This document shows, piece by piece, positions 44,357 to 55,275 of a stretch of DNA of 64,000 bases. The DNA lies in the NCBI RefSeq assembly GCF_011516645.4, contig NZ_CP088285.1:3304501-3368500 (forward strand). Reading direction: 5' to 3'. Origin of the DNA: Bradyrhizobium septentrionale. GTDB lineage: Bacteria > Pseudomonadota > Alphaproteobacteria > Rhizobiales > Xanthobacteraceae. A program made the translations under genes and the position numbers. The first letter of the stretch is position 1; each line of letters opens with the position of its first letter. The notes beneath the pieces were generated by a model, which worked only from the letters and a program-made list of their open reading frames with translations, did no database searches and had not been told where the DNA came from.

Positions 44357-45166
44357 TTATATGGGAGCGCGGTGGGTATCGACAACCCGGGCGAACACCA
44401 GCACGTCGACCTGCGACGCCTTGGCCCGCAGCAGCGCCCGCGCGCAGGCATCGACTGTCGCGCCCGAGGTCAGGACGTCGTCGACCAGGATCACGCGGCG
44501 GCCCTGGATCTCAGCTTTGCGTTCGGCGGCGACCCCGAATGCGCCCTGCACATTGCTGGCGCGGTCCTTGCGCGACAGCCCGATCTGCTGCTCGGTGGCG
44601 CGGACGCGCCGCAGCGCCTCGGACACCATTTTGACGCCGCTCTGGCGCGCGATCACCTTGGCGAGCGCGCCGGACTGGTTGTAGCGCCGGCTCCAGCCGC
44701 GCCGCCAGTGCAGGGGAACCGGCACCAGCATGTCGGCCTCTTGCAGCAATTCCTTCCCCGCGCGCGCCATCCATCGGCCCATTGTTGGCGCCAGATCGGT
44801 GCGATCCTGGTATTTCAACGCGTGCACCAGCGTGCGCGCGACGTCGTCATAGCGCACCGCGGCGCGGGCGCGGTGGTAGGACGGCGGATTGGCGATCGCC
44901 TCCATCGACAGCAGCTCGGGCCCGGGGTCATAGACGAAGGGAATGCCGAGCCGCGGGCAGAACGGCTGTGCGATGAACGACAATTTGGCCCAGCACGCCG
45001 CACAGACGCCCTCGCCATGAACCGGCTCGCGGCAGGACACGCACAGCGTCGGCAGCGCGATGTCGAGCGCCAGCCGCGCGGTGCGCAGCCACGCGCCCCC
45101 GACCGCGCCGAGCGCGCTGCGCAAATGGCTTGCAACGGAGCGTGTCGGTGATGCCTCGGCGTCCAT
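44357..45166 (-). CDS. comF: ComF-family phosphoribosyltransferase-like protein
   Basis: A protein of 269 residues. An N-terminal cysteine cluster (LCVSCREPV and VCAACWAKL) suggests a zinc ribbon. The phosphoribosyltransferase-like part ends in the PRPP-binding loop VILVDDVLTSGATV. The LVPVPLHWRRGWSRRYNQSGALAK motif is diagnostic for ComF. Homologues support DNA uptake or DNA-repair-related processes; the role here is unproven. It lies 29 bases upstream of grxC on the same strand. Confidence 0.93.
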   Translation of the reverse strand: MDAEASPTRSVASHLRSALGAVGGAWLRTARLALDIALPTLCVSCREPVHGEGVCAACWAKLSFIAQPFCPRLGIPFVYDPGPELLSMEAIANPPSYHRARAAVRYDDVARTLVHALKYQDRTDLAPTMGRWMARAGKELLQEADMLVPVPLHWRRGWSRRYNQSGALAKVIARQSGVKMVSEALRRVRATEQQIGLSRKDRASNVQGAFGVAAERKAEIQGRRVILVDDVLTSGATVDACARALLRAKASQVDVLVFARVVDTHRAPI

Positions 45167-45244
45167 GGAAGTCGAGGCTAGCGTTTGAGCCGCGTTGGCT
45201 CAAGGCGCATTGCCTGCGACCGCGGTCCGGCGTAACCAGCCGGC

Positions 45245-46087
45245 ATGGCACCGACCCCGGCAACTGCCCCCATTCTGTTCGATCGCGCCTTGCTCGGTGC
45301 GCGGCTTGCGCGCGCGCGGCGCGAGGGGGCGGCGACATTTTTGCTCGAGCGCGCCACGGAGGACATGGCAGACCGCTTGCAGGCGGTGTCGCGCAGCTTT
45401 TCCTCAGGCGTCGACGTCTGGACGCCGGGCGACGGGCTCGCGGACGCCTTGCGCGGGCGGGTCGCCTCGGTTGATGCGATCGGCTTTGCTGAGGCGGAGT
45501 CGCTCGGCCTGCCGCCGGAATCGCGCGATCTCGCGGTCTCTGCGCTCGCCTTCCAGTTCGTCAACGATCTGCCGGGCGTGCTGGCGCAGATCCGGCGCGC
45601 GCTGAAGCCGGACGGGCTCTTGCTCGCGGCGATGCTCGGCGGCGACACGCTGACCGAGCTCAGGCAAAGTTTTGCCGTGGCGGAGGCCGAATGCGAGGGC
45701 GGGCTGTCGCCGCGCGTCGCGCCGTTCGCCGATCTGCGCGACATCGGCGCGCTGTTGCAGCGGGCCGGCTTCGCGCTGCCGGTCACCGACGTCGACCGCG
45801 TCGTGGTGCGCTATGCCAGCGCGTTCGCGCTGATGGCCGATCTCAGGCGCATGGGCGCGACCAACGTGCTGCGCGAGCGCCGTCACACCCCGACCCGCCG
45901 CGCCACCATGCTGCGCATGGCGCAAATCTACGGCGAACGCTTCGCCGATCCCGACGGCCGCATCCGCGCCACCTTCGACATCGTCTGGCTCTCCGGCTGG
46001 GCGCCGCATGACAGCCAGCCGAAGCCGCTGCGGCCCGGCTCGGCGATGGCGAGTCTTGAAGCGGCGGTGAAGGGCGCGAAGCGTTAG
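45245..46087 (+). CDS. SAM-dependent methyltransferase (BioC/NDUFAF5-like)
   Basis: A protein of 280 residues with a methyltransferase fold. It starts with APILFDRALLGARLARARREG, typical of the NDUFAF5-like group, and contains LAFQFVNDLPGVLAQIRRALKPDGLLLAAMLGGDTLTELR. The usual glycine loop is not clear, and the C-terminal region includes LRRMGATNVLRERRHTPTRRATM, typical of this family. In mitochondria the relative acts on complex I assembly; here the role is unknown. It is divergent from comF. Confidence 0.9.
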   Translation: MAPTPATAPILFDRALLGARLARARREGAATFLLERATEDMADRLQAVSRSFSSGVDVWTPGDGLADALRGRVASVDAIGFAEAESLGLPPESRDLAVSALAFQFVNDLPGVLAQIRRALKPDGLLLAAMLGGDTLTELRQSFAVAEAECEGGLSPRVAPFADLRDIGALLQRAGFALPVTDVDRVVVRYASAFALMADLRRMGATNVLRERRHTPTRRATMLRMAQIYGERFADPDGRIRATFDIVWLSGWAPHDSQPKPLRPGSAMASLEAAVKGAKR

Positions 46088-46364
46088 GGACGCGAAGTGC
46101 CAGGGCTCCCTCTCCGTTTGCGGGCAGGGCTATCGCATCCGGCTATCGGCCATGACTGGAAACGTCGGCCGAAGCGCGCAACTGCCATACGCCCTGGGGC
46201 GAGCGTCCGTCTGTGCGATTTCGGAATATTGGAAGAATACCCGTGAGTTGCCCGAGGCGTCAAGTCGCATGGTCGAACGCCGGCCACCGCCGGCTACTTT
46301 GCATGGGGTTGTTTTCGATATTTTGGCAGCGCGCTTCCCTCGCAAGCGGGAGAGGCGAAGAAGA

Positions 46365-46775
46365 CTACAGCAACAAATCGATCAGATGCGGCAGCAGCGG
46401 GATGTCCGCGGGCGGCATCGGGTAGTCGCGCAGTTTGTTGGCGCGCACCCAGGCGAGGTTCTGGCCTTCGCGCGCCACGACCATGCCCTCCCAGCGCCGG
46501 CAGATGTAAAGCGGCATCAGCAGATGGAAGGTCTCGTAGGCGTGGCTGGCGAAAGTCAGCGGCGCGAGGCACGGCTCGCTCACGGTGATGCCGATCTCCT
46601 CGTGCAACTCGCGGATCAACGTCTGTTCCGGACGCTCGCCGGGCTCGATCTTGCCGCCCGGGAATTCCCACAGGCCGGCCAGCGCCTTGCCCGCGGGGCG
46701 CTGCGCCAGCAGCACGCGCTTGTCGGCATCGACCAGCGCGCAGGCGACGACGAGGGTTAGCTTGATGTCAGCCAT
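46365..46775 (-). CDS. mutT: MutT-type (d)NTP pyrophosphatase (Nudix)
   Basis: A Nudix hydrolase of 136 residues from the ATG at 46775, where the family N-terminus ADIKLTLVVACALVDADKRVLLAQRP begins. The Nudix box is GGKIEPGERPEQTLIRELHEE followed by IGI. It would hydrolyse 8-oxo-dGTP to the monophosphate and so prevent mutations. Longer in-frame extension runs into a family F repeat and is not credible. It is convergent with the methyltransferase gene. Confidence 0.95.
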   Translation of the reverse strand: MADIKLTLVVACALVDADKRVLLAQRPAGKALAGLWEFPGGKIEPGERPEQTLIRELHEEIGITVSEPCLAPLTFASHAYETFHLLMPLYICRRWEGMVVAREGQNLAWVRANKLRDYPMPPADIPLLPHLIDLLL

Positions 46776-46814
46776 GCGGGGCCAAGGTCCAGATGCGGTG
46801 TTGGCGGAGATTCT

Positions 46815-46960
46815 GTCATTGCGAGCGAAGCGAAGCAATCCATCTCTCTGCACGCTCGAACAGATGGATTGCTTCCGCCTTCGCTAAAGCTACGGCCGAC
46901 AGGTTGTCGCTTCAGCGTAAAATTGCTTTGCAATTTTGTCGCGAGCTCCTCGCGATGACG
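46815..46960. repeat. Family F palindrome copy 2, enlarged
   Basis: It begins GTCATTGCGAGCGAAGCGAA and CAATCCATCTCTCTGC, then has the facing AGATGGATTGCTTCCGCCTTCGC. A segment of about 60 bases (46885-46945) follows before the closing GAGCTCCTCGCGATGAC. The segment contains its own hairpin AAAATTGC/GCAATTTT. Compared with 42599-42682 the right arm is interrupted. Confidence 0.75.
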
Positions 46961-46967
46961 GCGATGC

Positions 46968-48209
46968 TTACGACCTGTAATCGCCGTTGATCGCGACGTA
47001 TTCCTTGGTGAGGTCGCAGGTCAGCACGCGGTCGCGGGCCTTGCCGAGGCCGAGCGCGACCTTGATCTGGATCTTCGGCGCCTTCATCGCCTCCGACACC
47101 TCTTTCTCGTTGTACGACGGATCGCGCGCGCCGCTCTTGGCGACGCGGATGCCGTTGAAGGAGATCGAGAGCTTGTCGCGGTTGGCGGGCTCGCCGGCCT
47201 TGCCGACCGCCATCACCACGCGGCCCCAATTGGCGTCCTCGCCGGCGATCGCGGTCTTCACCAGCGGCGAATTGGCGATCGACATCGCGATCTTGCGCGC
47301 CGACGGCTTTGTCGTCGCGCCCTCGATCACGACCTCGACCAGCTTGCGCGCGCCTTCGCCGTCGCGCGCCACCTGCTCGGACAAATTGGCGAGGATCTGC
47401 TGGAACGCCTTGGTGAACGCCTTCAGGCGCGGGTCGCTGGCGCGCGAGATTTTTGGCGCGCCATTGGCAGCCGCGGCGCCGGTTGCAAACGCCAGCAGCG
47501 TGTCCGAGGTCGAGGTATCGCCGTCGATGGTCAGCGCATTGAAGGTGTCCTCGACGCCGGTCTTGAGCAGCGATTGCAGCACCGACGCCGACAGCGGCGC
47601 GTCGGTGAAGATGAACGACAGCATGGTCGCCATGTCGGGCATGATCATGCCGGCGCCCTTGGCCATGCCGTTGATCGTCACCTTGGCCTTGCCGAGCTTC
47701 ACGGTCGCGGTGGCGACCTTCGGGAAGGTGTCGGTGGTCATGATCGCCTTGGCAGCGTCCATCCAGCGATCGGCCGTCGCGGTCTCCGCAAGCTGCGCCA
47801 GCACGCCGTCGAACTTGGTGGCGTCGAGCGGCTCGCCGATCACGCCGGTCGAGGCAAGGAACACCTCCGACGTCGAACAGCCGACCGCCTTCGCCGCGAT
47901 CTGCGCGGTCAGCGCGGTGGACACCTTGCCGGTCTTGCCGGTGAAGGCGTTGGCGTTGCCGGAATTGACCACCAGCGCACGCGCGTTCCCGCCCTTCAGC
48001 TTGGCACGGCACCATTCGACCGGCGCCGACGGGCATTTCGACTTGGTGAAGACGCCGGCCACCGTGGTGCCCTTGTCCAGCAGCGCGAGCAGCACGTCGG
48101 TACGCCCCTTGTAGCGGATGCCCGCGGCAGCGGTCGCAAGCCGCACACCCGCGATCACGGGCATCTCGGGAACGTCTGGCGGGGCGAGGGGGGAGACGGC
48201 GGTGGACAT
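46968..48209 (-). CDS. argJ: Bifunctional ornithine/glutamate N-acetyltransferase
   Basis: A protein of 413 residues for arginine synthesis, transferring acetyl from N-acetylornithine to glutamate and also making N-acetylglutamate. It is made as a precursor that cleaves itself before the threonine of MATMLSF, near residue 194. Family marks are [41 protein letters not shown] and the C-terminal [10 protein letters not shown]. It is followed on the other side by the parvulin-type gene and secA, a conserved order. Confidence 0.97.
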   Translation of the reverse strand: MSTAVSPLAPPDVPEMPVIAGVRLATAAAGIRYKGRTDVLLALLDKGTTVAGVFTKSKCPSAPVEWCRAKLKGGNARALVVNSGNANAFTGKTGKVSTALTAQIAAKAVGCSTSEVFLASTGVIGEPLDATKFDGVLAQLAETATADRWMDAAKAIMTTDTFPKVATATVKLGKAKVTINGMAKGAGMIMPDMATMLSFIFTDAPLSASVLQSLLKTGVEDTFNALTIDGDTSTSDTLLAFATGAAAANGAPKISRASDPRLKAFTKAFQQILANLSEQVARDGEGARKLVEVVIEGATTKPSARKIAMSIANSPLVKTAIAGEDANWGRVVMAVGKAGEPANRDKLSISFNGIRVAKSGARDPSYNEKEVSEAMKAPKIQIKVALGLGKARDRVLTCDLTKEYVAINGDYRS

Positions 48210-48328
48210 GAGGCGCTTCCGGCTACGGGGAGGGAAGCGCTGCTTATCATCTCGCAGGCCGAAGCGGGAGAGGGCGAAGCCACGATTGCGGCTGTCACTA
48301 ATTGTTCAAAAAACTTGGTCCGGGCCGC

Positions 48329-48466
48329 CTCTCACCTCCCCTTGAAAAGAGGAGGTCGCTTTGCTCGTCAGAGCAAAGCGGGTGGGGATCTGTTCCCTCC
48401 ACAAACAGTGTCGTATGCGGCTGACCCCCATCCCGACCTTCCCCCTTTCAGGGGGAAGGGGAAGAG
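48329..48466. repeat. Imperfect palindrome, family G, copy 1
   Basis: CCTCTCACCTCCCCTT and GAGGAGG are near the left end, CTTCCCCC...GGGGGAAG near the right, with an inner GCTTTGCTC / GAGCAAAGC hairpin. The layout matches the element at 56488-56607, which is more regular. Confidence 0.6.
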
Positions 48467-48514
48467 CTCGCGAGCTGGCTTTATTACGGGCTACACATCA
48501 CCCCTGAAACGCAA

Positions 48515-48537
48515 ATGGCCGGGACATGCCCGGCCAT
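48515..48537 (-). terminator. Terminator after the parvulin-type gene
   Basis: ATGGCCGGG and CCCGGCCAT form a nine-base-pair perfect stem with loop ACATG. On the reverse strand it lies 25 bases after the stop codon and is followed by TTTGCGTTTC. Confidence 0.75.
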
Positions 48538-48561
48538 CGCAACTGCGTCGTCTCGTGACGC

Positions 48562-49491
48562 TTACTTCTTCGCCGGCGCCATCTTGTTGTCGGCGGGCTT
48601 CGGCGCGTCCTTGGCCGCATCCGCCGGCGGGGTCGCCGCGTCGGCCGGCTTGTCCAGGCGCTCGACCTTGGCGGCCTCGCGCAGCTTGGCGACGTAGTCG
48701 GCCTGGGCCTTGCGGGTCACATAGGTCTCGATCTGGGCCTTCACCTGCTCGAAGTCGGGCGCCTTGCGGCTGCGCTTTTCCTCAACCTTGATGATGTGCC
48801 AGCCGAACTGCGACTTGACCGGATCGGAGATCTTGCCCGGCTCGAGCGAGAAGGCGACCGCGGAGAATTCCGGCACCATCTGCTCCTTGGTGAAGAAGCC
48901 GAGGTCGCCGCCGTCGGAGGCGCCGGGATCCTTGGACTTCTTCTTGGCGAGCTCGGCGAAGTCGGCGCCCTTGTCGAGCTCGGCCTTGATCGCCTTGGCC
49001 TCGTCCTCGGTCTCGACCAGGATGTGGCGGGCGCGCACCTCCTGCTCGCCGGTGATCTGCTTCGCCGCCTCGTCATAGACCTTCTTCATGGCGTCGTCGG
49101 TGGTCGCCGCCTTGCCCTCGCTGGCAAGCAGGCTGTCCATCAACAGGCGGTTGCGGGTGAAGGCGAGGCGCTTCTTGAAGTCGTCATTGTTCTCGATCTT
49201 CTTGTCCTCAGCGGCCTTGGACACGATCTTCATGTCGATCAGGAACGACAGCACGTTGTCTTTCTTGGTCGCGGGGTCCATCTGGGCCAGACTCGGGCCG
49301 AGTTCCTCCTCGGCGAGCGCCACGTCGCTGGCATGGATCTCGGAACCGTTGACCTTCGCCAGCACCGGGTCGGATTCCGCGGCGCGGACCGGAAGGCCGG
49401 CAGCCAGCACTGCGACAAGACAGCCCGTGGCGGCCAGGGTGGCGAGGCCGAGGCGCAGGCCGGTTTTGGTTTCCGGAGGCGAGGTGGTCAT
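48562..49491 (-). CDS. Parvulin-type peptidylprolyl isomerase (PrsA/SurA/PpiC-like)
   Basis: An exported protein of 309 residues from the ATG at 49491 (AAGGA six bases upstream). The signal peptide core is LGLATLAATGCLVAVLAAGL with cleavage near VRAAES. An N-terminal SurA-like helical part (about 35-150) precedes the PpiC rotamase domain: VRARHILVETEDEAKAI, DPGASDGGDLGFFTKEQMVPEF and FGWHIIKVEEKR. A Pro/Ala/Lys-rich tail ends the protein. It would help fold periplasmic proteins, in keeping with its position beside secA, from which it is divergent. Confidence 0.95.
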   Translation of the reverse strand: MTTSPPETKTGLRLGLATLAATGCLVAVLAAGLPVRAAESDPVLAKVNGSEIHASDVALAEEELGPSLAQMDPATKKDNVLSFLIDMKIVSKAAEDKKIENNDDFKKRLAFTRNRLLMDSLLASEGKAATTDDAMKKVYDEAAKQITGEQEVRARHILVETEDEAKAIKAELDKGADFAELAKKKSKDPGASDGGDLGFFTKEQMVPEFSAVAFSLEPGKISDPVKSQFGWHIIKVEEKRSRKAPDFEQVKAQIETYVTRKAQADYVAKLREAAKVERLDKPADAATPPADAAKDAPKPADNKMAPAKK

Positions 49492-49859
49492 GCAAAATCC
49501 TTGTCTCAAAGGGGGGGAGCTCGAGCGGGGCGGACACTCGCCCAATCGTGTTACATTGGCAACGCGAAAGTCTTGTCAAAATGATGAATTCCTTGACATC
49601 TTGCCAGCGTTGACAACCCCCCGACCGGGCCATATCTCTGGCCAACCGTGTCGGCGGTGAGAGCGCTTATTTTGCTGCGTTTTTCGCCGTTGAACCCAGG
49701 ATGGCCTGTTTCCCACTCAATTGGCGGAGGAGCCCCGGGTCGGGGCTCGAACCGTAGCGCGTCACGGTGAGTTGATAGGCGATCTGGCGGACCATCTCAG
49801 GCTGCAATCCAAGACCTAAATTCAAGACCTAACTCAAGACCGAAGAACAGGAATTTCGC
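49492..49859. other. Parvulin-secA divergent intergenic region (368 bases)
   Basis: No gene is seen. It must contain the promoters of both genes. The part near 49590-49640 has two TTGACA hexamers. The 200-base stretch before secA could be a leader for regulated translation, but no hairpin of note was found. Confidence 0.55.
49610..49638 (+). promoter_or_regulatory. Candidate secA promoter
   Basis: TTGACA at 49610-49615 is followed after 17 bases by TATCTC at 49633-49638. A second TTGACA lies at 49593-49598. This would leave a leader of about 215 bases before the secA ATG. Confidence 0.35.
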
Positions 49860-52724
<2,865 letters not shown>

Positions 52725-52743
52725 GCCGCCGCAGCCAATGACG

Positions 52744-52764
52744 CGGCGGGCGATTGGCCCGCCG
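52744..52764. terminator. Hairpin between secA and the VOC gene
   Basis: CGGCGGGC and GCCCGCCG form an eight-base-pair stem with loop GATTG between the convergent genes. There is no T-run, so it might act in both directions with help of Rho. Confidence 0.55.
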
Positions 52765-52781
52765 TCGAAGCCGCATCGCCG

Positions 52782-53216
52782 TCAGCCGGCGTAGGCCTTG
52801 TCGAGGTCGGCGATCACGATCTTCTGCATCTTCAGCATCGCCTGCATGACGCGGTCGGCCCTGACACGGTCGGGGTCGCTGAGATAGCGGCCGAGCGCGG
52901 ATGGGATCACCTGCCAGGACAGGCCGAAGCGGTCCTTGAGCCAGCCGCAGCGCGATTCCTGGCCGCCGTCGGTGAGCTTTTCCCAGAAGTAATCCACCTG
53001 CTGCTGGGTCTCGACGCTGAGGAAGAACGACACCGCCTCGTTGAACTTGTGCTGCGGCCCGCCATTGAGCGCGTAGAACCGCTGCCCTTCGAGCTCAAAA
53101 CTCGCCATGAAGTCGCTGACGGTCTCGATCTCGGCGTTCGGAAACACCGACTTGTAGAACGCGACCGCATCGCGGACGTTGTTGTCGAGCCAGAGGAACG
53201 GCGTGATCGAAGGCAT
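52782..53216 (-). CDS. VOC-superfamily (PhnB-like) protein
   Basis: A protein of 144 residues. The N-terminus SITPFLWLDNNVRDAVAFYKSVFP, then FELEGQRFYALNGGP and the C-terminal FGLSWQVIPSALGRYL match the 3-demethylubiquinone-9 3-methyltransferase-like (misnamed) branch of the vicinal oxygen chelate family. Such proteins bind metal or small molecules; no reaction can be given. It stands alone, convergent with secA. Confidence 0.93.
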   Translation of the reverse strand: MPSITPFLWLDNNVRDAVAFYKSVFPNAEIETVSDFMASFELEGQRFYALNGGPQHKFNEAVSFFLSVETQQQVDYFWEKLTDGGQESRCGWLKDRFGLSWQVIPSALGRYLSDPDRVRADRVMQAMLKMQKIVIADLDKAYAG

Positions 53217-53402
53217 GACGGGGTGTCCTCGCTATCTGTGGATCGGGTGGACCTCAAGCGCCCGGGCGCGAAGGCTGCGCCGCGGGCGCGCCCAAAGGAC
53301 GCAGCACATGGCCGCGTCCCGACATTTGCAGCCGGTCTTTTTTGAGGGTTCGAGAGCGGCCAGGACGGCGCGCCCCGTCGGTGCGTCAGGCCCGTCGCGG
53401 CG

Positions 53403-53846
53403 TCAGTTGGCGCTGCCGATCAGGCTTTCCAGCAGGCGCTTGAGCTCGGTGGTCGACTTGTCGCCATAGCTCTCGACGATGTGCTCTTCCTGGCTCACCG
53501 CGAGCGAGTTCAGTCTGCGGCACAGCGCCTTGCCGCGGTCGGAGACGAACATCAGCACCTTGCGGCGATCCTTGGGGTCCTGGACGCGGTAGACCAGGGC
53601 GTCCGACACCATGCGGTCGATCATCTTGGTCAGCGTCGGATGGTTGAGCAGCACCGCGTCGGCGAGCTCGCCCATCGAGTGGCCGTTGCCGTCGGATAGA
53701 ACTTTAAGGATGCGCCATTGCTCGACCGGGACGCCTTCCTTGGCGAGCCGCGTCTCCAACTGCCGGTTGATCTCCCGGTTGGCCTGCGCCAGCAGGTAGG
53801 TGAGATGTTCGGTGATCGGGGAATTTTCTTTCGGCGGTTTAGCCAC
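53403..53846 (-). CDS. MarR-family transcriptional regulator (divergent from amide cluster)
   Basis: A winged-helix protein of 147 residues from a GTG start at 53846; longer in-frame starts reach 53912. TEHLTYLLAQANREINRQLE begins the dimer helix, PVEQWRILKVLSDG and SMGELADAVLLNHPTLTKMIDRMVSDALV the DNA-binding helices, and RVQDPKDRRKVLMFVSDRG the wing. It is divergent from the two binding-protein genes, and palindromes at 53913-53932 lie between them. It is therefore the likely regulator of the 54-63 kb cluster. Confidence 0.93.
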   Translation of the reverse strand: MAKPPKENSPITEHLTYLLAQANREINRQLETRLAKEGVPVEQWRILKVLSDGNGHSMGELADAVLLNHPTLTKMIDRMVSDALVYRVQDPKDRRKVLMFVSDRGKALCRRLNSLAVSQEEHIVESYGDKSTTELKRLLESLIGSAN

Positions 53847-53912
53847 GGCGTGAGACCTGGTTCCTGACCCGGTGAATGAATGTCCGGCAACGCATGCCGT
53901 TTCTATATGCAC

Positions 53913-53932
53913 TTCAATTGTTGAATATTCAA
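53913..53932. promoter_or_regulatory. Overlapping palindromes, probable MarR operator
   Basis: TTCAATTGTTGAA (53913-53925) and TTGAATATTCAA (53921-53932) overlap. The second is a perfect 12-base palindrome and the first has perfect five-base arms. The AT-rich stretch lies between the divergent marR and binding-protein genes, as expected for a MarR-type operator controlling both. Confidence 0.5.
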
Positions 53933-54024
53933 TATTTTCCCCTAGGATATTCCCCCAACCAAAGGGCGGATGCCGCGACCGCCCGCTGGCTGCGTTGCGT
54001 ACTGCTTCCCAGACAGGAGTTGGC

Positions 54025-55206
54025 GTGCTCTCGACGGTCTCTTTTCAGGCGTATGGCGGCTTGCCCGTCGCGCCGCCGCACCTGTTTCGAAGCCCGTCAT
54101 CCAGCGCGGCCGATCTTGCTTTGACCGTCCGGCCGGGCTCCTCGCGCCGGCGCGGCACCGACGGCAAGCTCCGGATCGGCAATTTCATCACCTTCTCGGG
54201 CGCGCCCGGGATCTGGGGACCGATCTCGGCCAACAGCGTCATGCTGGCGATCGCCGAGATCAACAAGCGCGGCGGCATCCGCGGCCGCGAGGTCGAATTG
54301 TCGATGTACGACGCCGGCGGTCCGATCGAGGACGTGGTGCGCCGCGCCGAGCGGGCGATCGCCTTCGACGAGATCGACGTGATCATGGGCTCGCACATCA
54401 GCGCGGTCCGCCTTGCGCTGCGCAAGGTCACACGCGGCCGTATCCCCTATGTCTACACGCCGGTCTATGAGGGCGGCGAGCGGACGCATGGCGTGATGGC
54501 GATCGGCGAGACGCCGCGCGCCGAAAGCCGGCCGGCGATCCACTGGCTCGCCGAGGTCAAGAAGGCGCGGCGCTGGTACCTGATCGGCAGCGACTATGTC
54601 TGGCCCTGGCAGGCGCATCGCGCGGTGAAGCGCTACATCAAGGAAGCCGGCGGCCAGGTGGTCGGCGAGGAATTCGTTCCGCTCGGCGAGGACAATCACG
54701 AGCCGCATCTGGCGCGCATCCGCGCCGCCAGGCCCGACGTCGTGCTGATCACCCTGATCGGGACCGACAGCATCACCTTCAACCGCGCCTTTGCCGAGGC
54801 CGGGCTCGCCGCCACCACGCTGCGTTATGCGGGCGCGATGGACGAGACCGTGATGCTCGGCATCGGGCCCGACGCGACCGAGAACCTGTTCTGCGCCTCC
54901 GGCTATTTCGGCTGCGTCGATTCGCGCGCCAATGACGACTTCCGGACCAGCTACCGTGCGATGTTCGGGGCGCACGCGCCGCCGATCGGCTCGGTCGGGC
55001 AGTCCAATTACGAGGGCATGCGCTTCCTCGAGGCGGCGGCCAGCCGTGCCCGCTCGCTGTCGCTGGGGCCCTTGCTCGCCGCCGGGCGCAACGTCGTCTA
55101 CAGCGGCGCGCGCGGCACTGTGACCATTCGCGACGGCCGCGCCGAAATGCCGATCTATCTTGCCGAAGCCGACGGTCTCGACTTCAATGTGATCAAGACG
55201 ATCTAG
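54025..55206 (+). CDS. Type I periplasmic-binding-fold protein without signal peptide (AmiC/amide-binding-like), copy 1
   Basis: A protein of 393 residues from a GTG start with AGGAG six bases upstream. The first 40 residues lack a hydrophobic core and contain GSSRRRGTDG, so no Sec or Tat signal is seen and the protein is probably cytoplasmic. The fold starts LRIGNFITFSGAPGIWGPIS and continues with AIAEINKRGGIRGREVELS, IPYVYTPVYEGGERTHG and GSDYVWPWQAHRAVKRYIKE, matching AmiC/urea-binding relatives. In Pseudomonas AmiC is a cytosolic amide sensor; the same is a hypothesis here. It is closely similar to the next gene. Confidence 0.88.
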   Translation: MLSTVSFQAYGGLPVAPPHLFRSPSSSAADLALTVRPGSSRRRGTDGKLRIGNFITFSGAPGIWGPISANSVMLAIAEINKRGGIRGREVELSMYDAGGPIEDVVRRAERAIAFDEIDVIMGSHISAVRLALRKVTRGRIPYVYTPVYEGGERTHGVMAIGETPRAESRPAIHWLAEVKKARRWYLIGSDYVWPWQAHRAVKRYIKEAGGQVVGEEFVPLGEDNHEPHLARIRAARPDVVLITLIGTDSITFNRAFAEAGLAATTLRYAGAMDETVMLGIGPDATENLFCASGYFGCVDSRANDDFRTSYRAMFGAHAPPIGSVGQSNYEGMRFLEAAASRARSLSLGPLLAAGRNVVYSGARGTVTIRDGRAEMPIYLAEADGLDFNVIKTI

Positions 55207-55275
55207 AATGGTACCGTCGCCGGTGAGGGCGATGCCGCGCTCGCCGCGGCGGGCCGGTGCCAGACAGGAGCAGGT

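Larger units (their letters stand above)
48210..48561. other. Parvulin-argJ intergenic region (352 bases)
   Basis: No gene. It holds a composite of palindromes (48329-48466) and a terminator-like hairpin (48515-48537) next to the parvulin stop codon. The argJ promoter should be in the first 120 bases beyond its start. Confidence 0.6.

Noticed and set aside
46213..46425. 70-codon forward frame between the methyltransferase and mutT genes
   Set aside because: It runs into the antisense of mutT and has no ribosome-binding site or known domain.
53847..53912. Longer N-terminus for the MarR gene starting at 53912
   Set aside because: The added 22 residues do not resemble MarR proteins and would place the start directly against the operator-like palindrome; the GTG at 53846 fits the family, though the choice is not certain.
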